DNA from: an uncultured Eubacteriales bacterium
GTDB lineage: Bacteria; Bacillota; Clostridia; Christensenellales; Aristaeellaceae
Assembly: GCA_902790495.1 (NCBI GenBank)
Contig: CADASK010000009.1
Coordinates: forward strand, 1-38,678
Direction of reading: 5' to 3'
Length of the DNA: 38,678 nucleotides
Numbering within the stretch: position 1 is the stretch's first letter; each line of letters opens with the position of its first letter. The translations under genes were made by a program, and so were the position numbers. Positions 16,693-24,738 of the stretch are shown here, in pieces. A model generated the notes under the pieces. That model was not told the origin of the DNA and ran no database searches. It saw nothing but the letters and a program-made list of their open reading frames with translations.

Positions 16693-16753
16693 GCGAAGGG
16701 GTGCAGGGGGCGATCGCAAAGCCCCCTGCCCGCGCCCGCAGGCTCGGAATCCC
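16693..16753. repeat. 61-bp palindromic dispersed repeat, copy 1
   Basis: Positions 16693-16743 are identical to 22777-22827, and the next ten bases differ at two sites. The core is a hairpin: GCAGGGGGC and GCCCCCTGC around GATCGCAAA. It lies between the rplQ terminator and the MFS promoter. It encodes nothing obvious and has no U-run. It resembles REP-like intergenic elements in its behaviour. Confidence 0.85.
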
Positions 16754-16796
16754 GCACTGTGATTTTAGAGAATAACTGTTCAATTCCATGCTTCCG

Positions 16797-16805
16797 TGGT
16801 ATAAT
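16797..16805 (+). promoter_or_regulatory. Extended -10 promoter of the MFS gene
   Basis: TGGTATAAT: a perfect TATAAT at 16800-16805 preceded by TGG. The -35 region (TGTTCA at 16777-16782, 17-base spacing) is weak. It lies 58 bases before the start codon, just after the palindromic repeat. Confidence 0.7.
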
Positions 16806-16862
16806 GACATCAGATCAACATATCAAAGCGAGTTTTTGCCAAACTCGAACAGGGGGATACCT

Positions 16863-18176
16863 ATGAAGCTGAATGTCAAGCGGACGACGCTGGTGGGCCT
16901 CGCCTTCATGACGATCTGCGCCTTCTGGCAGATGTACGATTTCACCGTGCCGCTGGTGCTGAAGAACACCTTCCACCTGGGCGACACCTGGGCCGGCGTG
17001 GTGATGGCGATGGACAACGTGCTGGCGCTCTTCCTGCTGCCGCTCTTCGGCACGCTGAGCGACCGCTGCCATACGAGCATCGGCAGGCGGATGCCCTTCA
17101 TCCTCTTCGGCACCTTCGCCGCGGCCATGCTGCTGTGCTGCCTGCCGATGGTGATCGCCGCCGGTTCGCTGACGTTGTTCCTGGTCTGCCTTGGGGCGTT
17201 GCTGCTGGCGATGGCGGTCTACCGTTCGCCCGCCGTGGCGCTGATGCCGGACGTGACGCCCAAGCCCCTGCGCTCCAAGGGCAACGCCATCATCAACCTG
17301 ATGGGCGCGGTGGGCGGCATGATCGCCCTGGGTCTCATCCGCGTGGCGGTGGTGCACCGCCTGAATCCGGCGACGGGGGAGACGGTCTCCGACTACGCCT
17401 ACCTCTACTGGATCATCGCGGCCGTCATGATGGCCAGCGTGGTCGTGCTGGCGCTCACCATCCGCGAGCCGAAGCTGGTGGCGGAAATGGAGGCCATCAA
17501 CTACGGCGAGACAGCGGAGGAGTTAAAGAAAAACGAGGTGCGCGAGAAGGGCACCGGCCGCCTCAACAAGGATGTCTTCAAATCGCTGATGATGATCCTG
17601 TGCTCCATCTCCCTGTGGTTCATGGGCTACAACGCCGTGACCACGGCCTTCAGCAAGTACGCGATCACCGTGTGGGGCACCGCCGAGGGCGACGCTGCCT
17701 TCTGCGTGATGATGGCGACAGTGGCCGCCATTCTCAGCTACTGGCCGGTGGGCATCCTCTCCTCGCGGGTTGGGCGCAAGCGGATGATCCAGACGGGCAT
17801 CCTGATCCTGACCGGCTGCTTCCTGGCGACGGGCTTCTTCCAGGGCATGAGCCCGTTCCTCTACGTGATCTTCGCACTGCTGGGTTTTGGCTGGGCGTCC
17901 ATCAACGTCAACTCCTTCCCGATGGTGGTGGAGATGGCCTCCGGAGCCGATACGGGCAAGTACACCGGCTATTACTACACCTTCTCCATGGCGGCACAGG
18001 TGCTGACGCCGATCCTCTCCGGCGCGCTGATGGAGCACGTGGGCTATCACACGCTGTTCCCCTACGCGGCGGTGATGGTGTTGGGTTCCTTTATCACCAT
18101 GTTGTTCGTGCGCCATGGCGACAGCAAGCCCGAGGCCAAGCGCGGCCTCGAGGCGCTGGATGTGGATGAGGAGTGA
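16863..18176 (+). CDS. Major facilitator superfamily transporter, GPH/SLC45-like
   Basis: A 437-residue inner-membrane protein with about 12 hydrophobic segments in two halves split by a charged loop (about residues 205-240). The first half has the motif GTLSDRCHTSIGRRMPFIL after helix 2, the MFS motif A in the form seen in sugar:cation symporters of the GPH and SLC45 families; the second has SSRVGRKRM. The start ATG 16863 has AGGGGG upstream. Substrate is not evident; a disaccharide or glycoside is the usual one for such proteins. The neighbouring glycerophosphodiester phosphodiesterase, 6 bases downstream, suggests one transcript but not necessarily one pathway. Confidence 0.88.
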   Translation: MKLNVKRTTLVGLAFMTICAFWQMYDFTVPLVLKNTFHLGDTWAGVVMAMDNVLALFLLPLFGTLSDRCHTSIGRRMPFILFGTFAAAMLLCCLPMVIAAGSLTLFLVCLGALLLAMAVYRSPAVALMPDVTPKPLRSKGNAIINLMGAVGGMIALGLIRVAVVHRLNPATGETVSDYAYLYWIIAAVMMASVVVLALTIREPKLVAEMEAINYGETAEELKKNEVREKGTGRLNKDVFKSLMMILCSISLWFMGYNAVTTAFSKYAITVWGTAEGDAAFCVMMATVAAILSYWPVGILSSRVGRKRMIQTGILILTGCFLATGFFQGMSPFLYVIFALLGFGWASINVNSFPMVVEMASGADTGKYTGYYYTFSMAAQVLTPILSGALMEHVGYHTLFPYAAVMVLGSFITMLFVRHGDSKPEAKRGLEALDVDEE

Positions 18177-18182
18177 TTTGTC

Positions 18183-19013
18183 ATGCAGTTTCTTCTCTGG
18201 GCGCTCGTGGTGCTGTGCGTCCTGTTTCTCGGCTATGTCTTTCTGTGCCTGCCGCACCTGCCGCGCCGCCCGATGGATCCGCTGATGGGCTGGGACTATG
18301 CCCACCGCGGCCTGTGGAACCGTGAGCTGCCTGAAAACAGCCTGGCGGCGTTCCGCAACGCGGTGGCCCATGGCTTCGGCATGGAGATGGACGTTCACCT
18401 GACCGCCGACGAGCAGCTGGTGGTCTTCCACGACGACGACCTGCAGCGCATGTGCGGGGACAGCCGGCGCATCTCCGCCTGCACCCTGGCCGAGCTGCAG
18501 CAGCTGCGTCTGCTGGACACGAACGAGGGTATCCCGACCTTCGATGCCTTCCTCAATACGGTTAACGGGCAGACGCCCCTCATCATCGAGCTGAAGAGCG
18601 ACCAGAAGATGGAGCGCCTGTGCGAGCTGGTGGAAGAGCGCCTGCGGAGCTATCCGGGCGTGTACTGCGTCGAGAGCTTCAACCCGACGGCTGTGCGCTG
18701 GTGGCGGAAGCACCGGCCCGACGTCATCCGCGGACAGCTGACCCTCGGCCTCGTGAAGCCCGGCAAGACGAAAAAGACCACGGAGACGAGGCTCCTCGCC
18801 AGCATGATGATCAACGTGCTGGGCAGGCCGGACTTTGTGGCGATGGAGACCATCACGGATCACAGCCTGCCCATGCGCCTGCAGCGGCTGCTGCGGCCCT
18901 GGCTGGTGGCATGGACGGTGCGCAGCCGGGAGGAGATGGACCGCCTGCGCGGGCGGTACGATTTGCAGATCTTCGAGGGCTTCGTGCCGGAAAAGACGAA
19001 GAAGAACGTTTGA
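18183..19013 (+). CDS. Membrane-anchored glycerophosphodiester phosphodiesterase family protein
   Basis: A 276-residue protein with one N-terminal membrane segment (FLLWALVVLCVLFLGYVFLC) and a GDPD TIM-barrel domain. Catalytic landmarks are HRG at 41-43, E68 and D70 in GMEMDVHLT, and H83 in VVFHDDDLQRM. Such enzymes cleave glycerophosphodiesters to an alcohol and glycerol 3-phosphate, often releasing phosphate and glycerol from lipids or wall teichoic acids. The catalytic domain follows the anchor directly; its side of the membrane is not certain. It is followed by an intrinsic terminator and is probably cotranscribed with the MFS gene. Confidence 0.9.
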   Translation: MQFLLWALVVLCVLFLGYVFLCLPHLPRRPMDPLMGWDYAHRGLWNRELPENSLAAFRNAVAHGFGMEMDVHLTADEQLVVFHDDDLQRMCGDSRRISACTLAELQQLRLLDTNEGIPTFDAFLNTVNGQTPLIIELKSDQKMERLCELVEERLRSYPGVYCVESFNPTAVRWWRKHRPDVIRGQLTLGLVKPGKTKKTTETRLLASMMINVLGRPDFVAMETITDHSLPMRLQRLLRPWLVAWTVRSREEMDRLRGRYDLQIFEGFVPEKTKKNV

Positions 19014-19021
19014 AACGATGA

Positions 19022-19050
19022 AGCCGCGGCGTGACAAACCGCGGCTTTTT
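19022..19050 (+). terminator. Intrinsic terminator after the GDPD gene
   Basis: AGCCGCGG (19022-19029) and CCGCGGCT (19039-19046) form a perfect 8-bp stem with a 9-base loop, followed by a run of five T. Confidence 0.9.
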
Positions 19051-19142
19051 GAGTCCTGGAAACCGCTTCCTGTTCAAGGGATTTTCATAAGAAAAGAAAG
19101 TTTACGATTCTGTGTTTTTGACGTGAAATCGCACAAAGTGCC

Positions 19143-19171
19143 TTGCGAAAGCACAAAACATTTGCTATAAT
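19143..19171 (+). promoter_or_regulatory. Promoter of rho
   Basis: TTGCGA (19143-19148), 17-base spacer, TATAAT (19166-19171), with TGC before the -10 box. A leader of about 120 nt follows, holding a small hairpin (CTTCC/GGAAG near 19182-19196). Rho often represses its own gene through its leader; that is possible here but not shown. Confidence 0.8.
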
Positions 19172-19298
19172 TGAACCGATCTTCCGAAGAGGAAGCTGGA
19201 TCGAACGTATGTTGCTTTGTATGTACGGCAAATTCGTGTGATGATGAACCGTCAGGCACTTTTTGTTTCATACATTCACTTATCGTGGAGGTGCTGCT

Positions 19299-21236
19299 TT
19301 GTCTATTGATTTCAGCGCAATGACAGTGATTGAGCTGCGCAAGATGGCCAAGGAGATGGGTGTCAAGCTGGGCGCCGGCGTCAACAAGGCGGATATCGTC
19401 GACAAACTGACCCTGGCGGAGAAGGCTCGGGAGAGCGTGACCGGCACGGCGGACAGCGCAGAAGCGCAGCCGGAGACCGAGCAGTTCTCCATGGAGCTGC
19501 CGCTTCTGCGCGCCGAGCCTGCCCAGGAGCAGGAACCGGCCCGGCAGGAGGAGGCCCGGCCCGCGCGTTCGGAGGAGGGCACTCAGAGCGGCTTCCGGGC
19601 CGCCTGGCACAATCCCTCGAGCGGAAGCCGCTTCACCGCCCAGCGCAGCTCGGGCTTTGGTCCTGCCGCGCGCACCGGCTTCGGCCCCCAGCGCCGCTAT
19701 GACGCCCAGGAAAACCGGCAGGGCATGAACCAGGGCCAGCAGGCGAGCCGGGGCTTCGGCCCGCGCTTTGGCCCGGCCGCGGCCGAGGAGCGCCCCGCCC
19801 AGGAGCAGGAGAGCGGCTATGCGGGCGGCAGCGTTTATGCAAACCGCTCGTCCCGGCAGGATTCCGCTCCGTCTCCGCGCTACAGGAGCTATATCAGCCG
19901 CGAGGAGAACGACGACCGCGCCGGCTACAGCGGAAGCTACAACAGCCGCGAGGGCGGAACCGGCGCGTCCAACTACAACAGCGGCAACCGGTATTATCAG
20001 CACCAGCGGACGGGGGCATATCCCCAGACGACCCAGCGGCGCGAGCTGCCGCCGGATCCCGATCCCAACGCGCTGGTCACCCCCGCGGAGCTCAGCGAGG
20101 GCGCGGGCTATGTGGAATTCCATCCCGACGGCTACGGCTTCATGCGCACAACCGGCTTCACTCCGAGCAGCCGTGACATCTATGTGGCGGCATCGGTGAT
20201 CCGCCGCTATGGCATCCGCGCGGGCGATTATGTCGAGGGCCGCTGCAGGCCCCAGCGCGAGGGCGACCGCTACGGGACGCTGCTCCTGGTGGATAAGATC
20301 AACGGCAGCGAGCCGTCCGATGAGCCCGGCGTCCGTCCGGCCTATGACGCGCTGACGGCCGCCTACCCGACCCGCCGCATCCAGATCAGCTCCCAGCCCG
20401 GCGTGGCGCAGGCCGTGCGCCTGGCGGATCTCTTCGCACCCATGGGCTTCGGCCAGCGCGCCATCATGCTCTGCCCGCCGGAAACCGGCAAGACGATGCT
20501 GATCTGCGACTACGCCAACGCGATCCGCCAGGCCCATCCGGACGTGGAGATCTTCATCATCCTCCTGGACGAGAACCCGGAGGAGGTCACGCTGATGCGC
20601 GACCGCTCCAACTGCACGGTGGTGGCGTCGACCTTTGATCAGCCGCCGGAGACCCACCTGCGCATGGCCGATCTGGTGCTCGAGCGCGGGCAGCGGCTGG
20701 TGGAGCAGGGGAAGGACGTCGTGCTCTTTGTGGACAGCCTGACTCACCTGGCCAAGACCCATACCACCGCCTCCGTGCAGGCGGGCCGCAGCATTCCTGG
20801 CATGGTGAATCCCGCGAGCCTGTACCGCGCCAAGAAGATGTTCGGCGCGGCGAGGGCGGTGCGCGAGGGCGGCAGCCTGACGATCATCGGCGCGATGAAC
20901 ATCGAGGGCACCAACAAGGTGGACGACACCCTGGTGGAGGAATTCCGCTCCGCCGCCAACATGGCGCTGGTGCTGGACACCGCGGTGGCGCGCACGGGCA
21001 TGGTCCCCGCCATCAACATCCAGATGAGCGGCACACGCCGCGCGGAGCTGCTGCTGGACGACAAGCAGAAGAACCGCCTGCGCCTGCTGCGGCAGACCTT
21101 CTCGGGTCAGCCGGCGGCGACGGTGGGCACCCAGATCTGCCAGATGATCGAGCGCACCTCCACCAACGACGAGCTGCTGGACAAGCTGCCCGACTGGCTG
21201 GAGCTGATGCGCAACGCCAAGGCGGTCAAGAACTGA
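19299..21236 (+). CDS. rho: Transcription termination factor Rho with long disordered N-terminal region
   Basis: A 645-residue Rho, the hexameric RNA helicase that ends transcription. An N-terminal SAP-like segment (MTVIELRKMAKEMGVKLGAG) covers about residues 6-50. Residues of about 55-250 are low-complexity, rich in Arg, Gly, Gln, Ser and Tyr. The RNA-binding OB fold (GYGFMRT, DIYVA) is near 275-300, Walker A PPETGKT near 391, and SGTRRAELLL carries the Arg finger region. The Q- and R-loop regions differ clearly from E. coli Rho (ASVQAGRSIPG, ARTGMVPAINIQM). The start is TTG 19299 with GGAGGT 6 bases upstream. Length exceeds the usual 420 residues because of the insert. Confidence 0.93.
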   Translation: MSIDFSAMTVIELRKMAKEMGVKLGAGVNKADIVDKLTLAEKARESVTGTADSAEAQPETEQFSMELPLLRAEPAQEQEPARQEEARPARSEEGTQSGFRAAWHNPSSGSRFTAQRSSGFGPAARTGFGPQRRYDAQENRQGMNQGQQASRGFGPRFGPAAAEERPAQEQESGYAGGSVYANRSSRQDSAPSPRYRSYISREENDDRAGYSGSYNSREGGTGASNYNSGNRYYQHQRTGAYPQTTQRRELPPDPDPNALVTPAELSEGAGYVEFHPDGYGFMRTTGFTPSSRDIYVAASVIRRYGIRAGDYVEGRCRPQREGDRYGTLLLVDKINGSEPSDEPGVRPAYDALTAAYPTRRIQISSQPGVAQAVRLADLFAPMGFGQRAIMLCPPETGKTMLICDYANAIRQAHPDVEIFIILLDENPEEVTLMRDRSNCTVVASTFDQPPETHLRMADLVLERGQRLVEQGKDVVLFVDSLTHLAKTHTTASVQAGRSIPGMVNPASLYRAKKMFGAARAVREGGSLTIIGAMNIEGTNKVDDTLVEEFRSAANMALVLDTAVARTGMVPAINIQMSGTRRAELLLDDKQKNRLRLLRQTFSGQPAATVGTQICQMIERTSTNDELLDKLPDWLELMRNAKAVKN

Positions 21237-21280
21237 GCAAATCGTCCGGACAAAAAACCGAGCAAATACAAAATAACCTC

Positions 21281-21309
21281 TTGACAGCATGCAGGATCTG
21301 GTGTATGAT
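21281..21309 (+). promoter_or_regulatory. Promoter of the T-box/trpXYZ operon
   Basis: TTGACA (21281-21286), 17-base spacer, TATGAT (21304-21309). It lies about 45 bases after the rho stop and just before the T-box stem I. Confidence 0.85.
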
Positions 21310-21336
21310 TGCACCAACCTCATACGAAACCGCAGA

Positions 21337-21587
21337 GGGAGAAGAGTATCTCTTCTGACAGCACGGCAAAGGGAGTCGCTGAGAGTGGGACGGCGATGCG
21401 CGCGGGAAGAGTGAATGGGCTCCTGAGGGTCTCTCCGAAGCATCAGTAGGGGAGAACGGGTTCCGCACCCGTGATCAGAGCGGCGCATATCATGTGTATG
21501 CGGCAGAGCGCATCCGTTTCGGATGAAGCTGAGTGGCACCACGGGAATACCGCCTCAGTCGACCTGACAGGTCGATTGAGGCGTTTT
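21337..21587 (+). promoter_or_regulatory. T-box leader, probable tRNA-Trp specificity
   Basis: Stem I closes as GGGAGA (from 21337) with TCTCC (to 21436) and carries the AGTA motif at 21345-21348. The likely specifier is TGG at 21416-21418, followed by the purine G. Stem III is ACGGGT/ACCCGT (21456-21472). The T-box sequence GAGTGGCACCACGG lies near 21531-21544, and its TGGC can pair with a tRNA ending GCCA, as tRNA-Trp does. The terminator is a 15-bp stem, 21551-21565 with 21569-21583, then TTTT. Uncharged tRNA would favour antitermination and expression of the importer. The 21588-21723 remainder shows no further structure that I can support. Confidence 0.88.
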
Positions 21588-21723
21588 CTATACTAGGAAT
21601 CCCAAGCCTCCCGGAGGCGAGGTCCAGCGCGCGGACCGAACCGACGGAGAGTCACCCTGACGTATGACCCATCCTTCGCATCATAGGCTGCCCAAAGGGC
21701 ACGAGAGAGAAAGGAGCTTCCCC

Positions 21724-22731
21724 ATGAAGAAACTGATCGCCATCGTTATCGCTATGCTGGTTGCACTGTCCCTCGTCAGCTTTGCCTCCGCCGAGCAGCA
21801 GACCTTCAAGGTCGGCATCTGCAACTATGTGGACGACGCCTCCCTGAACCAGATCGTGGACAACATCAAGCAGAAGCTGGCCGCCGTGGAAGCGGAGAAG
21901 GGTGTCAAGATCGAGATCCTCGACGCCAACTGCATGGCTGACGCCTCCATCATGAGCCAGATCATCGCGGACTTCATCGCCGAGAAGGTGGACGTCATGA
22001 TCGGCGTGGCGACCCCCGTGGCTATGGCGATGCAGGCCATGACCGAGGACAACCAGATCCCCGTGGTCTTCGCCGCTGTGTCCGACCCGCTGAGCGTCGG
22101 CCTGGTGGAAAGCCTGGAAAAGCCCGGCGCGAACGTGACCGGCACCTCCGACTTCCTGGACACCAACGCGGTGCTGAACCTGATCTTCGCCCAGAATCCT
22201 GAGGCCAAGCAGATCGCCCTGCTCTACGACGTGGGCCAGGACGCCTCCACCACCCCCATCGCGGCCGCCAAGGCCTACCTGGAGGCCAAGGGCGTGAGCT
22301 ACAAGGAGTACACCGGCAGCAACGTCTCCGAGGTCATCCTGGCCGCCCAGGCCATCGCCACGGACAAGGCGGACGCCGTGTTCACCCCCACCGACAACAC
22401 CATCATGACCGCCGAGCTGTCCATCTATGAGGTCTTCGCCGAGGCGGGCATCCCGCACTACACCGGTGCGGACTCCTTCGCCCTCAACGGCGCCTTCCTG
22501 GGCTACGGCGTGGACTACGCCAACCTGGGCCAGGTGACCGGTGAGATGGCCGTGGACGTGCTGGCTGGCGCTGCCACCGCGGACATGGCCGTGCGCACCT
22601 TCGACAACGGCATCGCGACCATCAACACGGAGACCTGCGAGGCCATCGGTCTGAACTACGACGACGTGGCCGCGGCCTTCGCACCCCTGTGCACCCAGGT
22701 CCAGTCCGTGCAGACCGCGGAGAGCTTCTAA
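21724..22731 (+). CDS. trpX: ABC transporter substrate-binding protein, TrpX-like (ABC_sub_bind family)
   Basis: A 335-residue exported binding protein. A signal peptide (MKKLIAIVIAMLVALSLVSF, then ASA-EQ) precedes a two-lobed periplasmic-binding fold: KVGICNYVDDASLNQIVDNI, DVMIGVATPVAMAMQ, PVVFAAVSDPLSVGLV, GTSDFLDTNAVLNLI. This pattern is that of PF04392 proteins, which in Firmicutes occur with a permease and ATPase under T-box control as predicted tryptophan or other amino-acid importers. The start ATG 21724 has AAGGAG 7 bases upstream and gives the signal peptide directly. The Trp substrate is inferred from the T-box and the neighbours, not from binding residues. Confidence 0.85.
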   Translation: MKKLIAIVIAMLVALSLVSFASAEQQTFKVGICNYVDDASLNQIVDNIKQKLAAVEAEKGVKIEILDANCMADASIMSQIIADFIAEKVDVMIGVATPVAMAMQAMTEDNQIPVVFAAVSDPLSVGLVESLEKPGANVTGTSDFLDTNAVLNLIFAQNPEAKQIALLYDVGQDASTTPIAAAKAYLEAKGVSYKEYTGSNVSEVILAAQAIATDKADAVFTPTDNTIMTAELSIYEVFAEAGIPHYTGADSFALNGAFLGYGVDYANLGQVTGEMAVDVLAGAATADMAVRTFDNGIATINTETCEAIGLNYDDVAAAFAPLCTQVQSVQTAESF

Positions 22732-22776
22732 GCATCTTCTATCAGACACGATTCACGAAGCAATCGTTCATGCGAC

Positions 22777-22837
22777 GCGAAGGGGTGCAGGGGGCGATCG
22801 CAAAGCCCCCTGCCCGCGCCCGCAGGCGCGGAACCCC
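22777..22837. repeat. 61-bp palindromic dispersed repeat, copy 2
   Basis: Second copy of the element at 16693-16753 (first 51 bases identical), in the same orientation. It lies in the 213-base gap between the binding-protein and permease genes of the trpXYZ-like operon. Its hairpin would be part of the operon mRNA. In this copy the 3' part also contains GCGCC/GGCGC. Confidence 0.85.
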
Positions 22838-22880
22838 TGCTACCATCTTAACAAGTCTCAAGGAAAAACGGTGACGTTTT

Positions 22881-22917
22881 GCCGAACCGCCAGAAGCCGA
22901 AACCCTGGCGGTTCGGC
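22881..22917 (+). promoter_or_regulatory. Strong hairpin upstream of trpY
   Basis: GCCGAACCGCCAG (22881-22893) pairs perfectly with CTGGCGGTTCGGC (22905-22917) around an 11-base loop. It ends 14 bases before the AAGGAG ribosome site of the permease gene and has no U-run, so it may limit mRNA decay or ribosome loading rather than terminate. Confidence 0.65.
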
Positions 22918-22944
22918 GCATGTTTGCCACAAGGAGCGACCTTC

Positions 22945-23883
22945 ATGTCATTTGCGGATATTCTCGGCCTTGGCCAGACAGCGCTGGAGCTGGCGCTCTT
23001 CAACTCGCTGACCGTTCTGGCGCTGTTCCTCAGCTACTCCATGCTGAACGTGTGCGATCTTTCCACGGACGGCTGCTATGCCTTCGGCGCGGCGGTCGGC
23101 GCGATGGTGGCGCTGGCGGGGCACCCGCTGCTGTCCATCCCCGCGGCGATGCTGGCCGGTGTGGCCTCGGGCTTCTTCACCGCGCTGCTGCAGACGCGGA
23201 TGGGCATCAACAGCCTGCTGGCCGGCATCATCGTCAACACGGGCCTGTACTCCATCAACATCGCGGTGATGGACGGCGCGGCCCTGCAGAACATGTTCAA
23301 GACCCCCACCGTGTTCACCATGGTGAAGGACGCCCTGAAGGGCACGGCCCTCGCGCCCTACTCGGCGCTGCTGATCGGGCTGGCGGCGGTGGCGGCGGTC
23401 ATCGTGTTCCTCTGCATGTTCCTGCGCACGCGCCTGGGCATGGCCATCCGCGCCACGGGCAACAACCCGGACATGGTTCGCTCCTCCTCCATCAATCCCG
23501 TCTTCACCACCACGGTGGGCCTGATGATCTCCAACGCCTTCACGGCCCTCTCCGGCTGCCTGCTGGCCCAGAGCCAGAAGTCCGTCACGGCGGATATCGG
23601 CAGCGGCATGGTGACCGTGGCGCTGGCCTCGCTGCTGATCGGCAACGCCTTCTTCGCGCGGCGGTCGATCCCGGTGCGGGCGGTGGGCACGGTGCTGGGC
23701 ACCTTCATCTTCCGCCTGGTGTACACCATCGCCCTGCGCTTTCACCTGCCGGCCTTCATGCTCAAGCTGGTCTCGTCGATCATCGTCATCCTGGCCATCT
23801 TTGTGCCCTACATGCAGGGCCAGATGCCCACGATCCGCCGCAGGATGGGCTGGTCGAAGGGCGCTGTTCGGGAGGTGAAATGA
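22945..23883 (+). CDS. trpY: ABC transporter permease, TrpY-like
   Basis: A 312-residue inner-membrane permease of the branched-chain-type (BPD_transp_2) family with about eight to nine hydrophobic segments. The family pattern MLNVCDLSTDGCYAFGAAVGA is near residues 33-53, with TRMGINSLLAGIIVNTGLYS and LRTRLGMAIRATGNNPDMVR (the ATPase-contact loop) further on. ATG 22945 is chosen because AAGGAG lies 8 bases upstream and it starts at the first membrane segment; the open frame extends upstream through a hairpin. It lies after trpX and one base before trpZ. Confidence 0.87.
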   Translation: MSFADILGLGQTALELALFNSLTVLALFLSYSMLNVCDLSTDGCYAFGAAVGAMVALAGHPLLSIPAAMLAGVASGFFTALLQTRMGINSLLAGIIVNTGLYSINIAVMDGAALQNMFKTPTVFTMVKDALKGTALAPYSALLIGLAAVAAVIVFLCMFLRTRLGMAIRATGNNPDMVRSSSINPVFTTTVGLMISNAFTALSGCLLAQSQKSVTADIGSGMVTVALASLLIGNAFFARRSIPVRAVGTVLGTFIFRLVYTIALRFHLPAFMLKLVSSIIVILAIFVPYMQGQMPTIRRRMGWSKGAVREVK

Positions 23884-23884
23884 T

Positions 23885-24679
23885 ATGCTGAAGATGGAGC
23901 ATCTGAGCAAGGTTTTCAATCCCGGCACGGTGGACGCCAAGCTGGCCCTGGACGACCTGAGCCTCGACGTGCGCGATGGGGATTTCATCTCCATCATCGG
24001 CGCGAACGGTGCGGGCAAATCCACCCTCTTCAACGCCATCGGCGGCAGCTTCCTGGTGGACTCGGGGCGCATCCTGCTGGGCGATGAGGACATCACCCTG
24101 AAGGCGGAGCACAGGCGCGCCAAGGACATCGGGCGACTGTTCCAGGACCCGATGCGCGGCACGGCCCCGGAGATGAGCATCGAGGAGAACCTGGCCCTGG
24201 CCGCGGGCAGCGGCGGCTGGCTCTCGGTGATGCGCAAGAGCGACCGCAGGCAGTTCCGCGACAAACTGGCGCTGCTGGACATGGGCCTGGAGGATCGCAT
24301 GACCCAGCCGGTGGGCCTGCTCTCCGGCGGCCAGCGCCAGGCTTTGACCCTGCTGATGGCCACCTACCACATCCCGAAGGTGCTGCTGCTGGACGAACAC
24401 ACGGCGGCCCTGGACCCCGGCACGGCGGAGAAGGTGCTCAACCTGACGCGCAGCATCGTGGGGGAGAATCACATCACCTGCCTGATGGTCACCCACAACA
24501 TGCAGACCGCCCTGGATCTGGGCAACCGCACCATCATGATGGACAACGGCCGCGTGATCTACGACGTGGAGGGCGAGAAACGCAGCAGGCTGACCATCCA
24601 TGACCTGACGGAGCGCTTCCGCGTGGCCTCGGGTCATCAGATGAACAACGACCGCATGCTGCTCGGCGTGGCAGATTGA
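23885..24679 (+). CDS. trpZ: ABC transporter ATP-binding protein, TrpZ-like
   Basis: A 264-residue ATPase of the same importer. Walker A GANGAGKST is at 39-47, Q-loop in LFQDPMRGTAPEMSIEENL near 85-103, signature LSGGQRQ at 146-152, Walker B VLLLDEHTAALDP at 166-178 and H-loop in MVTHNM. The gene starts one base after the permease stop and closes the operon before a bidirectional terminator. The three genes plus the T-box make a complete importer without a separate regulator gene. Confidence 0.9.
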   Translation: MLKMEHLSKVFNPGTVDAKLALDDLSLDVRDGDFISIIGANGAGKSTLFNAIGGSFLVDSGRILLGDEDITLKAEHRRAKDIGRLFQDPMRGTAPEMSIEENLALAAGSGGWLSVMRKSDRRQFRDKLALLDMGLEDRMTQPVGLLSGGQRQALTLLMATYHIPKVLLLDEHTAALDPGTAEKVLNLTRSIVGENHITCLMVTHNMQTALDLGNRTIMMDNGRVIYDVEGEKRSRLTIHDLTERFRVASGHQMNNDRMLLGVAD

Positions 24680-24690
24680 ATCAAACAATA

Positions 24691-24738
24691 AAAGACGAAT
24701 GAGCTTCCTCTCAACAGGGAAAACTCATTCGTCTTTTT
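24691..24738. terminator. Bidirectional terminator between trpZ and the Y-family polymerase gene
   Basis: AAAGACGAATGAG (24691-24703) pairs with CTCATTCGTCTTT (24724-24736), 13 pairs. T-runs follow on both strands. The polymerase stop codon at 24725-24727 lies inside the right arm, so the stem serves two convergent operons. Confidence 0.9.

Noticed and set aside
19074-21542. 822-residue open frame opposite rho
   Set aside because: Antisense shadow; composition (Ala, Arg, His, Leu) and lack of motifs against a clear Rho on the plus strand.
22732-22944. Small open frame in the gap after trpX (and a similar one near 16693)
   Set aside because: The shared peptide is only the translation of the 61-bp DNA repeat; there is no ribosome site or further conservation.
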